Below are positions 21,699 through 30,465 of a DNA stretch of 48,330 bases, in pieces. The DNA is from JACPHD01 sp964431805. Its GTDB lineage: Bacteria; Patescibacteriota; Patescibacteriia; Patescibacteriales; GWC2-42-12. The translations under genes were made by a program, and so were the position numbers. The notes below the pieces were generated by a model, which was not told the DNA's origin, made no database searches, and was given only the letters and a program-made list of their open reading frames with translations. Within the stretch, counting starts at the first letter, position 1. Each line of letters begins with the position of its first letter. The stretch spans positions 1 to 48,330 of the forward strand of contig CAYSKV010000009.1 of the NCBI GenBank assembly GCA_964431805.1, in the 5' to 3' direction.

Positions 21699-22692
21699 AT
21701 TGCTTTTCGTAATATTTTTGATAATCGCCGGACTTTATATTTCTCCACCAACTTTCATTATTTTTATACCATTCTATAGTTTTCTTCAAACCTTCTTCAA
21801 ACGAAACTTTAGGTTCCCAGCCTAATTCACTTTTTATTTTTGAAAAATCAATCGCATATCTTCTGTCATGGCCTGGACGATCTTTTACATATTCAATCGA
21901 ACTTTCATCTTTACCCATAAGCTCAATTATTTTTTTAGTAATTTCAATATTTGATTTTTCGCTATTTCCGCCGACGCAATATGTTTCACCGATTTTTCCT
22001 TTTTTTAAAATTATATCAATGGCTTCGCAGTGGTCTTCAACATAAAGCCAATCGCGAACGTTCATGCCATCTCCATAAACCGGAACTTTTTTTCCTTCCA
22101 TTAAATTCGTAATAAAAAGCGGAAAAAGCTTTTCTGGGAACATAAAAGGACCATAATTATTTGAACAATTAGAAATAGTTATAGGTAAACCGTAAGTTTG
22201 CCCATAAGCCCTGACTAAGTGGTCTGAAGCCGCTTTAGAGGCGCTATAAGGGCTCCTAGGGGCATACGGCGTTGATTCATTGAAGGCTGGGTCATCTGAA
22301 CCTAAGTGGCCAAAAACCTCGTCCGTTGAGATATGATGAAAACGTTTATTACCATTATTTTTAGCCGCTTCTAATAAATTATAAGTTCCTAAAACATTAG
22401 TTCTAATAAAATTTTCCGCGTCTAAAATTGAACGGTCAACATGCGATTCTGCAGCAAAATGAACAATCGCATCAACTTCCTTCACTAAATCGTTAACTAA
22501 ATTTTTATCGCAAATATCACCTTTAATAAATTTATAATTTTTATTATTTTCTACTTCGCGCAAATTTTCTAAATTTCCCGCATAAGTTAAAACATCCAAA
22601 TTAACTATAGAGTCATTCGGATATTTATTTAACCAATATCTTATAAAGTTTGAACCGATAAAACCGGCGCCGCCGGTAACTAATATTTTCAT
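21688..22692 (-). CDS. rfbB: dTDP-glucose 4,6-dehydratase
   Basis: 334 aa, full length for RmlB. NAD-binding GGAGFIGSNFIRYWL is followed by LDVLTYAGNLENL, HFAAESHVDRSI, HISTDEVFGHLG (with the catalytic Asp-Glu pair of RmlB), YSASKAASDH (Tyr-x-x-x-Lys) and NNYGPFMFPEKLFPLFI. It converts dTDP-glucose to dTDP-4-keto-6-deoxyglucose, the second step of the rhamnose pathway. It is followed by an overlapping TIM-barrel-like gene and preceded, 15 nt away, by a glycosyltransferase gene. The start follows an AT-only leader. Confidence 0.95.
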   Translation of the reverse strand: MKILVTGGAGFIGSNFIRYWLNKYPNDSIVNLDVLTYAGNLENLREVENNKNYKFIKGDICDKNLVNDLVKEVDAIVHFAAESHVDRSILDAENFIRTNVLGTYNLLEAAKNNGNKRFHHISTDEVFGHLGSDDPAFNESTPYAPRSPYSASKAASDHLVRAYGQTYGLPITISNCSNNYGPFMFPEKLFPLFITNLMEGKKVPVYGDGMNVRDWLYVEDHCEAIDIILKKGKIGETYCVGGNSEKSNIEITKKIIELMGKDESSIEYVKDRPGHDRRYAIDFSKIKSELGWEPKVSFEEGLKKTIEWYKNNESWWRNIKSGDYQKYYEKQYGK

Positions 22693-22707
22693 AAAAAATT
22701 AAATTAA

Positions 22708-23478
22708 TTACTCCTTAATTTTTGCTAAGGTTTTTTCATATTTACCTTTAAAATCTTTTTTTACTGTATCATAAGGTTTTTTAAAAAATATCGTGGAAAA
22801 ATAATTTATGGTGTAGCGCCAACCAGTTTTTACCATGCCATCTTTTTCTAATCTTCTGCCAGAAGCGTAAATCGGCAAATCAAAAGTGAATTTAACATCA
22901 CCCGCTTTAACTAAGCGTCGCGCTAAATCTGCGTCTTCTCCCCAAAAATCAAATTCTGAATTAAAGCCGCCGATCGCTTCCATGGCTTTTCTCTTTACTA
23001 CAAAATTACCACCCTGAAGCATCGAGCCGACGCCGAGGACATAACGATTAATTAAGTAAGAAAAAAATCCAGCATAATAAAATGTTCTTACCGCCGCTCT
23101 GGCATTTTTTGATAAATCATAATAAATAAACGGTCCGCTTAAGGCAACAAGTTTATCGTTTTTAGCGAATTCTTTAAACACTTGATCAAGCCAACCTGGC
23201 GTCATTCTAGTGTCGGAGTCAATATTAGCAATTAATTCGCCTGTCGAAGCTAAATAACCGGCGCGACGCGCTTTTACTAAACCCTTATCAGGTTCGTCAA
23301 CTAATTTAACTTCGGGAAATGAAGCAATAATTTCTCTGGTTTTATCAGTTGAAGCATTATTAACCACTACGATTTCCATATCATAATTTTTACCATTCAT
23401 TTCCGCTAAAATTGAATTTAAACAGCCACCGATATGTTCTTCTTCGTTATAGGCTGGGATTACTACGCTTAATTTCAT
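22708..23478 (-). CDS. Glycosyltransferase family 2
   Basis: 256 aa. GT-A motifs: VVIPAYNEEEHIGGCLNSI, VVVNNASTDKTREI, ANIDSDTRMTPGWLDQVF (metal-binding DSD) and FDFWGEDADLARRLVKAG (ED acceptor motif). A hydrophobic stretch (about 130-155) may touch the membrane. This is the short, soluble type used for lipid-linked sugars and surface glycans. It heads the run into rfbB, the TIM-barrel-like gene, rfbD and rfbA. The 80-nt gap to the upstream GT4 gene is A/T-rich without a clear terminator. Confidence 0.87.
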   Translation of the reverse strand: MKLSVVIPAYNEEEHIGGCLNSILAEMNGKNYDMEIVVVNNASTDKTREIIASFPEVKLVDEPDKGLVKARRAGYLASTGELIANIDSDTRMTPGWLDQVFKEFAKNDKLVALSGPFIYYDLSKNARAAVRTFYYAGFFSYLINRYVLGVGSMLQGGNFVVKRKAMEAIGGFNSEFDFWGEDADLARRLVKAGDVKFTFDLPIYASGRRLEKDGMVKTGWRYTINYFSTIFFKKPYDTVKKDFKGKYEKTLAKIKE

Positions 23479-23558
23479 AAATTTTATTTAATATTAGATA
23501 AAATTAAAAAAACAGTTTTTTCAACTTCTATCTCATTATACTATTAATCTATTAATTT

Positions 23559-24749
23559 TCAAGCTTTATTTTTATAATCTTCTATAACTTTAATATATAA
23601 TTTTTCCCAAACTCTCGCGATATTTGGAGCGGAAAATTGCTGAACAAAGTTATAAGCGCCTTGGCTTAATTTATCGCGTAACTCATTATTTTCTAAAATT
23701 AAAATAAATTTTTCCGCCATGGCTTTTTCGTCTCCCGCCTTTACCACATAACCATTTTTTTCATTAACATATTCAGGCAAAGCTCGCGCATCAACCGCCA
23801 CTGCCGGCAAACCGCAAGCTAGGGCTTGCATTAATACCATGCTTTGAGTTTCTGACGTAGAGGCAATAGCAAAAACTTCCGAAGCTCGATATAATTTAGC
23901 CAAATCAATTTTACTTAATGTCCCTAAAAACTTAACTTCATTTTCTAAATTTAATTCTTTAGTAAGTTGCTTAAGTTTGTTTTCGATTTTTCCTGAACCG
24001 GCGATAGCCAAATTAATATCCTTAATCTTTTTTTTCGTTAAGGCAACGGCTTTTAAAATCACATCTATATTTTTTTCTGGAGATAAGCGGCCGGCATAAA
24101 CGACAGCATGATTAGACAAATTAAATTTTTTCTTATTTTCTATTTTATCGCCAGATGAACAGAAAGTGCTAATGTCAATCGGATTGGATATAGCTTTATG
24201 CGGTTTATTAAAACCATTGTCCAACATTTCTTTAAGCACTGACTCTGACGGACCGGTTACGAAATCGCAACGATTGTAATACCAAGTTTCATAATTCAAA
24301 CTCTGCCTTTTTAAAAACTTGCCGGAAACAAAATCGGTGACTGAAGTATGATTAGTGCCGATGAAAGGCAATTTATTTAATTTAGCCGCGATTAAAGCAT
24401 CAAGCCCAGCGCCTAAAAAAAGTTGCGAATGGACGATATCGGGTTTAAAGTCTTTAAATAATCGTCCTGAAAAAAGCGGCAAAACCAATCTTGACTGCGC
24501 TCCGGCGAATGGCGCGGGTAAAGCAAATAAACGTTTTACTTTTATATTTTTACCTAAATCTAATTCCTTTTCTGGCAAATTTACAACTTTAAAATCTTTA
24601 GCGCCATAGCGTGGAGCAAAAAAACATATTTCATGGCCTAGTTTTGATAATTCAGTCGCTAATTTAGCTATAGAGTCGGCAACACCACTTAACTCTGGAT
24701 AAAAATTATCTGAAAAAATAGCAATTTTTACCCCGTTAGATTTAGACAT
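23559..24749 (-). CDS. Glycosyltransferase family 4 (GT-B), mannosyl/glucosyl-transferase-like
   Basis: 396 aa, GT-B fold. The N-terminal domain has IAIFSDNFYPELSGVADSI and the donor domain has VYAGRLSPEKNIDVIL. The E-x7-E motif is STSETQSMVLMQALACGLPAVA, followed by NGYVVKAGD. It resembles phosphatidylinositol mannosyltransferases and diacylglycerol glucosyltransferases, which act at the inner face of the membrane; the exact sugar and acceptor cannot be read. It is separated by about 90 nt from the DedA gene upstream. Confidence 0.9.
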   Translation of the reverse strand: MSKSNGVKIAIFSDNFYPELSGVADSIAKLATELSKLGHEICFFAPRYGAKDFKVVNLPEKELDLGKNIKVKRLFALPAPFAGAQSRLVLPLFSGRLFKDFKPDIVHSQLFLGAGLDALIAAKLNKLPFIGTNHTSVTDFVSGKFLKRQSLNYETWYYNRCDFVTGPSESVLKEMLDNGFNKPHKAISNPIDISTFCSSGDKIENKKKFNLSNHAVVYAGRLSPEKNIDVILKAVALTKKKIKDINLAIAGSGKIENKLKQLTKELNLENEVKFLGTLSKIDLAKLYRASEVFAIASTSETQSMVLMQALACGLPAVAVDARALPEYVNEKNGYVVKAGDEKAMAEKFILILENNELRDKLSQGAYNFVQQFSAPNIARVWEKLYIKVIEDYKNKA

Positions 24750-24837
24750 AAATTTAATCTTCGGAAAATATATTTAGATAATGCTATTTTATTATAAAAT
24801 TATAAAAAATAAATAAAATATCTAACAGGGGTGAATA

Positions 24838-25449
24838 TTACAACTTTATATTAATTTCTTCTTTAGAAATTTTCTTAGACAACCTATTAAATAAATAATT
24901 TATGAAAATAAATAAAATTATAACTAAAATTATAAAATATTGACCAAAATAAAAATATTGCGCTAATTGATCATAGGCTCGCCCGAAAAAATAACCTAAT
25001 ATCGTAAAAAAAACCGCTTTAGGCAAACTTAAAGCAAATAAAACATAAAAAAACTTTTTAAATTTAAGCTTAGCCGCTCCAGTAATAATAAAACCTGGTA
25101 TTGGTATAATCGGAGAATATTTAATTACAAAAAGCGCTTTCCAGGTGTGTTCATATAAAAATTTTTCCAATTTTAAAATTCTGGAATGGTCAAAACCAAA
25201 ATAATGGCCAAATTTTTCAACCATGCCGGTGCGGCTAATATAACCAATCAAATAAAGAGCGACATCAACCGCCATCTCGCCGAAAAAGGCCAAGCTAAAA
25301 ATAATATAAACATTAAAAAATCCTAAAGCCGCAGCGAAAGCTGCGGCTGAAATAAAAATCGGCCCGCCGATTATAATAGCGGCAAAAATCATTAAATAGC
25401 CGTTGGCTAAAACCCAAGGCAAAATTGTAGAAAAACTTGAAGCTAACAT
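24838..25449 (-). CDS. DedA family membrane protein
   Basis: 203 aa. About five hydrophobic segments with the family signatures: GGPIFISAAAFAAALGFFN in the first re-entrant region, YLIGYISRTGMVEKFGHYF, and FVIKYSPIIPIPGFIITGAAKLKFKKF, which carries the conserved R/K-P-G pattern. DedA proteins are membrane transporters; several flip lipid carriers such as undecaprenyl phosphate, which would suit a polysaccharide locus (inference). The start codon overlaps the stop codon of the HIT gene by 1 nt. Confidence 0.9.
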   Translation of the reverse strand: MLASSFSTILPWVLANGYLMIFAAIIIGGPIFISAAAFAAALGFFNVYIIFSLAFFGEMAVDVALYLIGYISRTGMVEKFGHYFGFDHSRILKLEKFLYEHTWKALFVIKYSPIIPIPGFIITGAAKLKFKKFFYVLFALSLPKAVFFTILGYFFGRAYDQLAQYFYFGQYFIILVIILFIFINYLFNRLSKKISKEEINIKL

Positions 25450-25850
25450 TATATAATTTTAATTTTATTTAAAATTTCTTCGGCTTCATTTTCTTTATAT
25501 TTTTTCTGAGGCCATAAACCTAGCCCGTCATCTAAAATTCTCGGCACTACATGAAAATGCAAATGCGGCACAATCTGCCCGGCCGCCGGATCATTATTTT
25601 CTTGTACATTATAACCTGGCGCTGCCAGATTTTTCTTTAAACTCTCCCCTACTTTTTTCACAGTTTTTATAACTAGCGATAAAGTTTCTTCGTCCGCCTC
25701 GTCAATATTAGCAAAATGTTTTTTCGGTATTACTAAAGTATGGCCTGGATTAACCGGATTAATGTCTAAAAAGGCTAAAGTAAATTCATCTTCGTAAACT
25801 TTATAACTCGGAATTTCACCGGCGATAATTTTACAAAAAATACAAGACAT
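25449..25850 (-). CDS. HIT family hydrolase
   Basis: 133 aa from the ATG at 25850. Zinc-type N-terminus CIFCKIIAGEIPSYKVYED, then FLDINPVNPGHTLVIPKKH and the catalytic histidine triad HLHFHVVPR. HIT proteins hydrolyse nucleoside phosphoramidates or dinucleotides. The frame remains open upstream to 25937, but those residues overlap the rfbC-like gene and lack HIT similarity, so MSCIFC is the proper start. It lies 16 nt after the rfbC-like stop and overlaps the DedA gene by 1 nt. Confidence 0.93.
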   Translation of the reverse strand: MSCIFCKIIAGEIPSYKVYEDEFTLAFLDINPVNPGHTLVIPKKHFANIDEADEETLSLVIKTVKKVGESLKKNLAAPGYNVQENNDPAAGQIVPHLHFHVVPRILDDGLGLWPQKKYKENEAEEILNKIKII

Positions 25851-25866
25851 AAAATTAAAAAAATTA

Positions 25867-26316
25867 TTATATTTTATAAGGTGAGTTTTTATCCTGCTCC
25901 CATCTAATTTCATCCACTTCTTCTTTTTTCCCTTCACCTTTGTATAATTTATCTGGCAAATTAATGCACCAAGCGTCTACGCTTGAAATATTTTTATAAC
26001 CATGAACCACGCCTGGCGGCACAATTACTAAAACAGGATTGTTTTCTCCAACTTCCAATTTCATATACTCATCTTTAGTCTGGCTATTTTTTCGATTATC
26101 CCATAAATGCAATTCAAAATTACCTGAACCGATAAAAATAAAACCATCAGCTTGAAATTTATGTTCATGCGGTCCTCTTATTACACCAGGCTTGGTTACG
26201 CTTAGATAAGCCATAACCGGCTGATATTCGGCTTCGTCTTGACGATAAAATTCCGCTAACCATCCCCTAGAATCCTCATTTTTAGTTATCTGCTTAATTA
26301 TTACATCTTTAATCAT
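25867..26316 (-). CDS. RmlC-like cupin (dTDP-4-dehydrorhamnose 3,5-epimerase family)
   Basis: 149 aa, single cupin domain. DSRGWLAEFYR, PGVIRGPHEHKFQADGFIFIGSG and VPPGVVHGYKNIS follow the RmlC family pattern, in which RG.H holds the catalytic His; here RGPHEH replaces the usual RGLH. At 149 aa it is shorter than classic RmlC (about 180). Because rfbA, rfbB and rfbD are present and no other epimerase is visible, this is the likely third rhamnose enzyme, but a ketoisomerase-like cupin is possible. A TGCTATAAT box lies 11 nt before the ATG, so the transcript should be nearly leaderless. Confidence 0.75.
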   Translation of the reverse strand: MIKDVIIKQITKNEDSRGWLAEFYRQDEAEYQPVMAYLSVTKPGVIRGPHEHKFQADGFIFIGSGNFELHLWDNRKNSQTKDEYMKLEVGENNPVLVIVPPGVVHGYKNISSVDAWCINLPDKLYKGEGKKEEVDEIRWEQDKNSPYKI

Positions 26317-26326
26317 ATTTATTAAT

Positions 26327-26335
26327 ATTATAGCA
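26327..26335 (-). promoter_or_regulatory. Extended -10 promoter of the rfbC-like/HIT/DedA operon
   Basis: Minus strand TGCTATAAT ends 10 nt before the ATG at 26316, giving a transcript with only a few leader bases. No -35 is found; the box lies immediately after the stop of the 516-aa glycosyltransferase gene. Confidence 0.6.
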
Positions 26336-26344
26336 CATTAAAAA

Positions 26345-27895
26345 TTAGTTTCTTCTTACCTTTGGCGTTACCCAAAAACCCATATATTTACCAAGCATTA
26401 ATCTAGTTTGCGCTTCTAACCCCGGAATAGAGCCAAAAAATATAATACTAACCGGCAAAATCATCCATTGTAATATCATGGTTAAACTCTTTAAAAAACC
26501 ATAATGTTTAGGCCTCTTAGGCAAAAGCAAAGAAGAAATAATCGCGGAAAAAACCATGCCGATCATAGCTACGCTCATTAAAGTTCGCGATACCACTGGT
26601 AAATTACTTGACAAAACAGTTATATTAAAGCGATCGCCGCCTAAAATCATGGGCATCCAACCGATGACGCCAATGATTAGCGCATTAGTCGCCCAAGAAT
26701 GAAAACCATAAAGTTGAGTAAAAATTTTATTAAACATTTTACCGATCGGCAATTTTTTTCTTTCTTTAATGGAATTAAACATTAAATAAGGAAGATTCTC
26801 CACCCCCCAACCCCAACGCCTCTGCTGCTTATATAGATTTTTCATGGTCTGCCAATTTGTGTCATCCATACAGACATCCATAGAAACCGGAAAATATAAA
26901 GGCTCAACGCGATAATTTCCTTTATAATGTAAATAGCAATGCCAAAAAACCCGAGAGTCTTCGCTCACCATATTGGTTGACCAAAAATCAATATCAACTA
27001 AAGCTCGCCAGGTCATAGAATGTGAAGAATAAGTCGCTAATTTTTCTTGTCTAATCTGCTGCATCATCTGCCAAAAAGTATTGGAGGTTGCCGCGACTCT
27101 GGCAAAAAAAGGCGCTTGCCAAATATTATTATGGTAAACCGGTATCGGCTGATAACTAGCCAGATATGGATCCTTAACAGTTAAAAACTTATAAGTTAAA
27201 CAATAAAAATAACCGGGCATAACAATCGTATCCATATCAAAAATACTGGTTAAAATTTTATTATAATCATAATTAAATTTATCAATAATTTCTTTTTTAA
27301 CTTGCCTTCCCGCCCAAGCCTGATTAGCGCCCTTACCCTTAATTTCTCCGGCGATTCCGTCCGGATGAACAGTTATTAAAAAATGTTTAAATTTACTAGC
27401 AAATTCCAGCTCAATTGCTCGCGCTCTTTCCTTAGCGGCTTCGCCCGCTCTTTCTTCAATCGCTAAAACCATAATCATTTTATCGGTCGGGTAACCATCT
27501 TGAATTAAAGCTTCAAAACTCGGCCTGATAACTTCAAGACTTTCATTATAAGTCGGGAAAATTATTAAGTGAATAATGTCTTGCCATTTTAAATTATTAG
27601 TTAAAGAAGGCGGCAATTTTTCACATTGATCGCGCCAATCAATTTTTAAATTATTTTTCATGCCTAAATAAGCAGCAAAAAGATTTATGCCTAAATAAAC
27701 TACTAAGAGCAGCCAATAAACATCAAAAGCAATGATAAAATAAGCTACCCAAACCGGCTTAACGGCTGAAAAAACAAGTAAAAATATTAAAGTCGCCCAT
27801 GACAAAAACCCAGGAAAAATTTCCAAAATGCGATAAAGTCTCCTGTCTTTAATATTAACTAAATCGGTTGCTTTACTTATTTTTAAATAATCCAT
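26345..27895 (-). CDS. Integral-membrane GT2 glycosyltransferase (cellulose synthase-like architecture)
   Basis: 516 aa. Two N-terminal membrane segments (about 30-75) precede a GT2 domain: IIFPTYNESLEVIRPSFEAL, MVLAIEERAG, IFDMDTIVMPGYF (DxD-like), MVSEDSRVFWHCYL (ED) and KQQRRWGWGVENL (the Q-x-x-R-W motif of processive transferases). Three C-terminal hydrophobic stretches follow at about 400-490. This layout is that of membrane synthases that polymerise and export a glycan. It follows the DUF1361-like gene by 3 nt, so the two probably work together. Confidence 0.85.
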   Translation of the reverse strand: MDYLKISKATDLVNIKDRRLYRILEIFPGFLSWATLIFLLVFSAVKPVWVAYFIIAFDVYWLLLVVYLGINLFAAYLGMKNNLKIDWRDQCEKLPPSLTNNLKWQDIIHLIIFPTYNESLEVIRPSFEALIQDGYPTDKMIMVLAIEERAGEAAKERARAIELEFASKFKHFLITVHPDGIAGEIKGKGANQAWAGRQVKKEIIDKFNYDYNKILTSIFDMDTIVMPGYFYCLTYKFLTVKDPYLASYQPIPVYHNNIWQAPFFARVAATSNTFWQMMQQIRQEKLATYSSHSMTWRALVDIDFWSTNMVSEDSRVFWHCYLHYKGNYRVEPLYFPVSMDVCMDDTNWQTMKNLYKQQRRWGWGVENLPYLMFNSIKERKKLPIGKMFNKIFTQLYGFHSWATNALIIGVIGWMPMILGGDRFNITVLSSNLPVVSRTLMSVAMIGMVFSAIISSLLLPKRPKHYGFLKSLTMILQWMILPVSIIFFGSIPGLEAQTRLMLGKYMGFWVTPKVRRN

Positions 27896-27898
27896 AAA

Positions 27899-28570
27899 TT
27901 AATCTTTTATTTTTCTAAACAAACATTCACCGCTAAAATATAATAGATAAAGAAAAATTGTAAAAATAAACCAATCTATAAAATAATTTACATTTAGAAA
28001 ATAAACTAAAGCTGCTTGGGCGAGTTGAGCCGGAGCAATAAAAATATCCCAACTATTAAAACGATTTAATAAGCCAAGTAAAATACCAAAAGAAGTTATG
28101 GGGACAATTAAGCCAACGAAAAAATAAGGCTCTAATTTATTAAATATTTTATTAGCTAAATCTGACATTAATTTCAAAATATAATAAAAAGAAACCCAGC
28201 CAAAACTAGCATAAGTAAAAAAAATTATAATCATCCAGGCATTAAGCGAACAGACTCTGTCTGGCGAATCTATCGGACAATAATCTAGAAGATGCCTAAT
28301 GTCGGTTATAATATAAGCTGTATTAGGAAAAAATAATAACCAAAAAATAAATAAAACCGCCGCCACTATTTTCTGATTAAATTTAACAAGGCCGGTGCGA
28401 AGCCAATATGATTTTAAAATTATATAAAAAACTAACGGCAATAAAGCTAAAAAAATATTCCAAATGATTGTAAATAATTGATAATTATTTATAGCTATAC
28501 TATCTAAAAATGGATGATGGCTATAAAAACTATCGAGACTTAGAAAAGAATTATTTATAATCCTGTCCAT
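27899..28570 (-). CDS. DUF1361-like multi-pass membrane protein
   Basis: 223 aa with six or so hydrophobic segments. The loop FFPNTAYIITDIRHLLDY and the later NRFNSWDI are the conserved features of DUF1361 proteins, whose function is unknown. The gene is 3 nt upstream of the membrane glycosyltransferase in the same direction, so a role in the same surface-glycan export step is plausible (inference). A hairpin with a T-rich tail separates it from the ATPase gene at 28630. Confidence 0.75.
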   Translation of the reverse strand: MDRIINNSFLSLDSFYSHHPFLDSIAINNYQLFTIIWNIFLALLPLVFYIILKSYWLRTGLVKFNQKIVAAVLFIFWLLFFPNTAYIITDIRHLLDYCPIDSPDRVCSLNAWMIIIFFTYASFGWVSFYYILKLMSDLANKIFNKLEPYFFVGLIVPITSFGILLGLLNRFNSWDIFIAPAQLAQAALVYFLNVNYFIDWFIFTIFLYLLYFSGECLFRKIKD

Positions 28571-28580
28571 AAAAAATATA

Positions 28581-28631
28581 AAACTACTTCACCATATTAT
28601 GACGCCGCCGCCTTTTAATAATAAAGTAGTT
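28581..28631 (-). terminator. Terminator after the TraD/HerA-like gene
   Basis: AAACTACTT (28581-28589) pairs with AAGTAGTT (28624-28631), with TATTAT/ATAATA extending the stem. The minus strand then reads TTTTATATTTTTTA. The left edge of the stem lies immediately after the ATPase gene, and its T tail runs toward the DUF1361-like start. Confidence 0.65.
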
Positions 28632-30435
28632 ATTCTTTATTTAATATAATATCTTCATTCTCCTTTATGACAACGCCGGAATGGTTATTTTTATTAGAAC
28701 TATCATTTCTGAAATTATCGCGCCTTGGTTCAATTTTTCTTCCCTGAAAATTAACTGGTCCGCTTTTTATTGCCTGTCCTAAACTAACGGCTGGCGCAGC
28801 CTTAAAATCGGAAAAATTTTCACGAACCCCTGAATTATCCTTGCTGGAAATATTTAATAACTCACGCTTTTTAGCTTCTAGTCTACCTTCTAATTCTTGT
28901 TTCTTTTCTTTTTTAGTTAAACTTAAACAATCTTTACAGAAAATTGGTCTAATTCCGTCTGGCACGAAAGAAACTTGGGTGGGTTTACCGCAACGGCTAC
29001 AGACATAATTATATTTATTATCGTCAGATTGTCTAAAATTTTCCGATTTTGGCCTAAAGCCATTATTTCTGTCGTTAACCGCTGGCGAAGAAACTCTTGG
29101 CGCTTCTCTAAAATCTTTTCTTTCCGGTTTTTTATCTGGCTTACTTTCTGCCTCGTCGCCATTAGTATGCCAACGATTAATTTTATCTTCAACCATTAAT
29201 CTCTGCTTAGCATATCTTTCCCGAGAAACTTTAATGACCTTATCTTTATTGCCGGTTTTTTCTTCTTCGGTTAAAGGAGCTCGACCGCGCGCAGAGAAAG
29301 GATCGGACGAAACGCCGTCAATCATTAATTTAATATAAAATTCATATTTAGCTAAATTAACCAAATCTTCTTCGGTAAATATCGGAGTAAATTCTTTAAC
29401 TAATTCTTCAGCATCAGTCGCGCCCACTCTAAAAACTACTAAAGTACCAACGTTACCAAAAACTGCCGGCTTAACTATTTCTCCGAGCTGTTCAATATAT
29501 TGATGAGCCATAATTAAATTTAAGCGATATTTTCTGGCTTCAGATAAAATATTGGCGAAACTGTCAGTTGTAAAATTTTGAAATTCATCAATATAAAGAT
29601 AAAAATCTTTTCGTTCTTTTTCTGAAATATCAACTCGGCTCATAGCTGATAATTGAACTTTAGTAATCATCATAGCGCCGAGTAGTGCAGAATTATCTTC
29701 ACCGATTCTTCCCTTGCTTAAATTCATGATTAAAATTTTTCCTTTATCCATAACTTCTCTTAAATCAATAGAAGATTTTACTTGACCGACGATATTTCTT
29801 ATAAGCGCGCTAGATAAAAACTGCCCAACTTTATTTTGAATTGGCGAAACCGCTTCTGAGGCAAAATTATTAGCATAACCGGAAAATTCATTAACCCAAA
29901 AAGATTTTACTACTGGATCCTGTATTTTTTCTATAACCTTTTTTCTAAAATTCTTATCTGACAACATTCTAGTTATAGCGAGTAAAGTTGCGCCCGGATA
30001 ATCTAAGACTGCTAAAATAGCATTACGTAAAATATACTCCAGACGCGGTCCCCAGGAATCTGCCCAGAGTTTTTTAAAAACTCCAATTAAACCTGAAGCA
30101 ACTAAATGCCTTAGATGCGGCTCTACCTGCTCAATTATATTAAAAGCAATCGGATATTCCATGTCCGAAGGATTAAAATAAATTACATCATTAACCCGGC
30201 CAGAAGGAATATATTCAATAATTTTTTCTGCTAAATCGCCGTGAGGATCAACCACCATAACGCCTTTACCTGATCTAATATCATCAACAATCATATTTTC
30301 TAAAATAGTTGATTTGCCCATGCCGGTTTTACCAATCAAATACATATGCCGGCGGCGATCGTCGGTTTTAATGCCAAATTTTCTATATTGATTACGAAAA
30401 TTTGTTTCCGCGAATACTGTTATTTCTTGTGGCAT
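28630..30435 (-). CDS. TraD/HerA-like DNA-translocase ATPase with C-terminal zinc ribbon
   Basis: 601 aa. Walker A LIGKTGMGKST (about 33-43), VVDPHGDLAEKII and Walker B FYLYIDEFQNF followed by MAHQYIEQL place it among type IV coupling protein/HerA-type P-loop ATPases. The C-terminal third is low-complexity and charged, with a CxxC...CxxC zinc ribbon (CSRCG ... CKDC) near residues 480-510. Unlike classic TraD it has no N-terminal membrane helices; the membrane protein encoded just upstream (30466-31932) may supply them. This pair recurs in CPR-type genomes as far as I know. A role in DNA transfer or uptake is plausible but unproven. Confidence 0.85.
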   Translation of the reverse strand: MPQEITVFAETNFRNQYRKFGIKTDDRRRHMYLIGKTGMGKSTILENMIVDDIRSGKGVMVVDPHGDLAEKIIEYIPSGRVNDVIYFNPSDMEYPIAFNIIEQVEPHLRHLVASGLIGVFKKLWADSWGPRLEYILRNAILAVLDYPGATLLAITRMLSDKNFRKKVIEKIQDPVVKSFWVNEFSGYANNFASEAVSPIQNKVGQFLSSALIRNIVGQVKSSIDLREVMDKGKILIMNLSKGRIGEDNSALLGAMMITKVQLSAMSRVDISEKERKDFYLYIDEFQNFTTDSFANILSEARKYRLNLIMAHQYIEQLGEIVKPAVFGNVGTLVVFRVGATDAEELVKEFTPIFTEEDLVNLAKYEFYIKLMIDGVSSDPFSARGRAPLTEEEKTGNKDKVIKVSRERYAKQRLMVEDKINRWHTNGDEAESKPDKKPERKDFREAPRVSSPAVNDRNNGFRPKSENFRQSDDNKYNYVCSRCGKPTQVSFVPDGIRPIFCKDCLSLTKKEKKQELEGRLEAKKRELLNISSKDNSGVRENFSDFKAAPAVSLGQAIKSGPVNFQGRKIEPRRDNFRNDSSNKNNHSGVVIKENEDIILNKE

Positions 30436-30465
30436 ATCATTATATTAAGTAAAATTTTATAAAAG

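Noticed and set aside
25851..25937. N-terminal extension of the HIT protein
   Set aside because: It overlaps the rfbC-like 3' end and lacks HIT features; the conserved start is MSCIFC at 25850.
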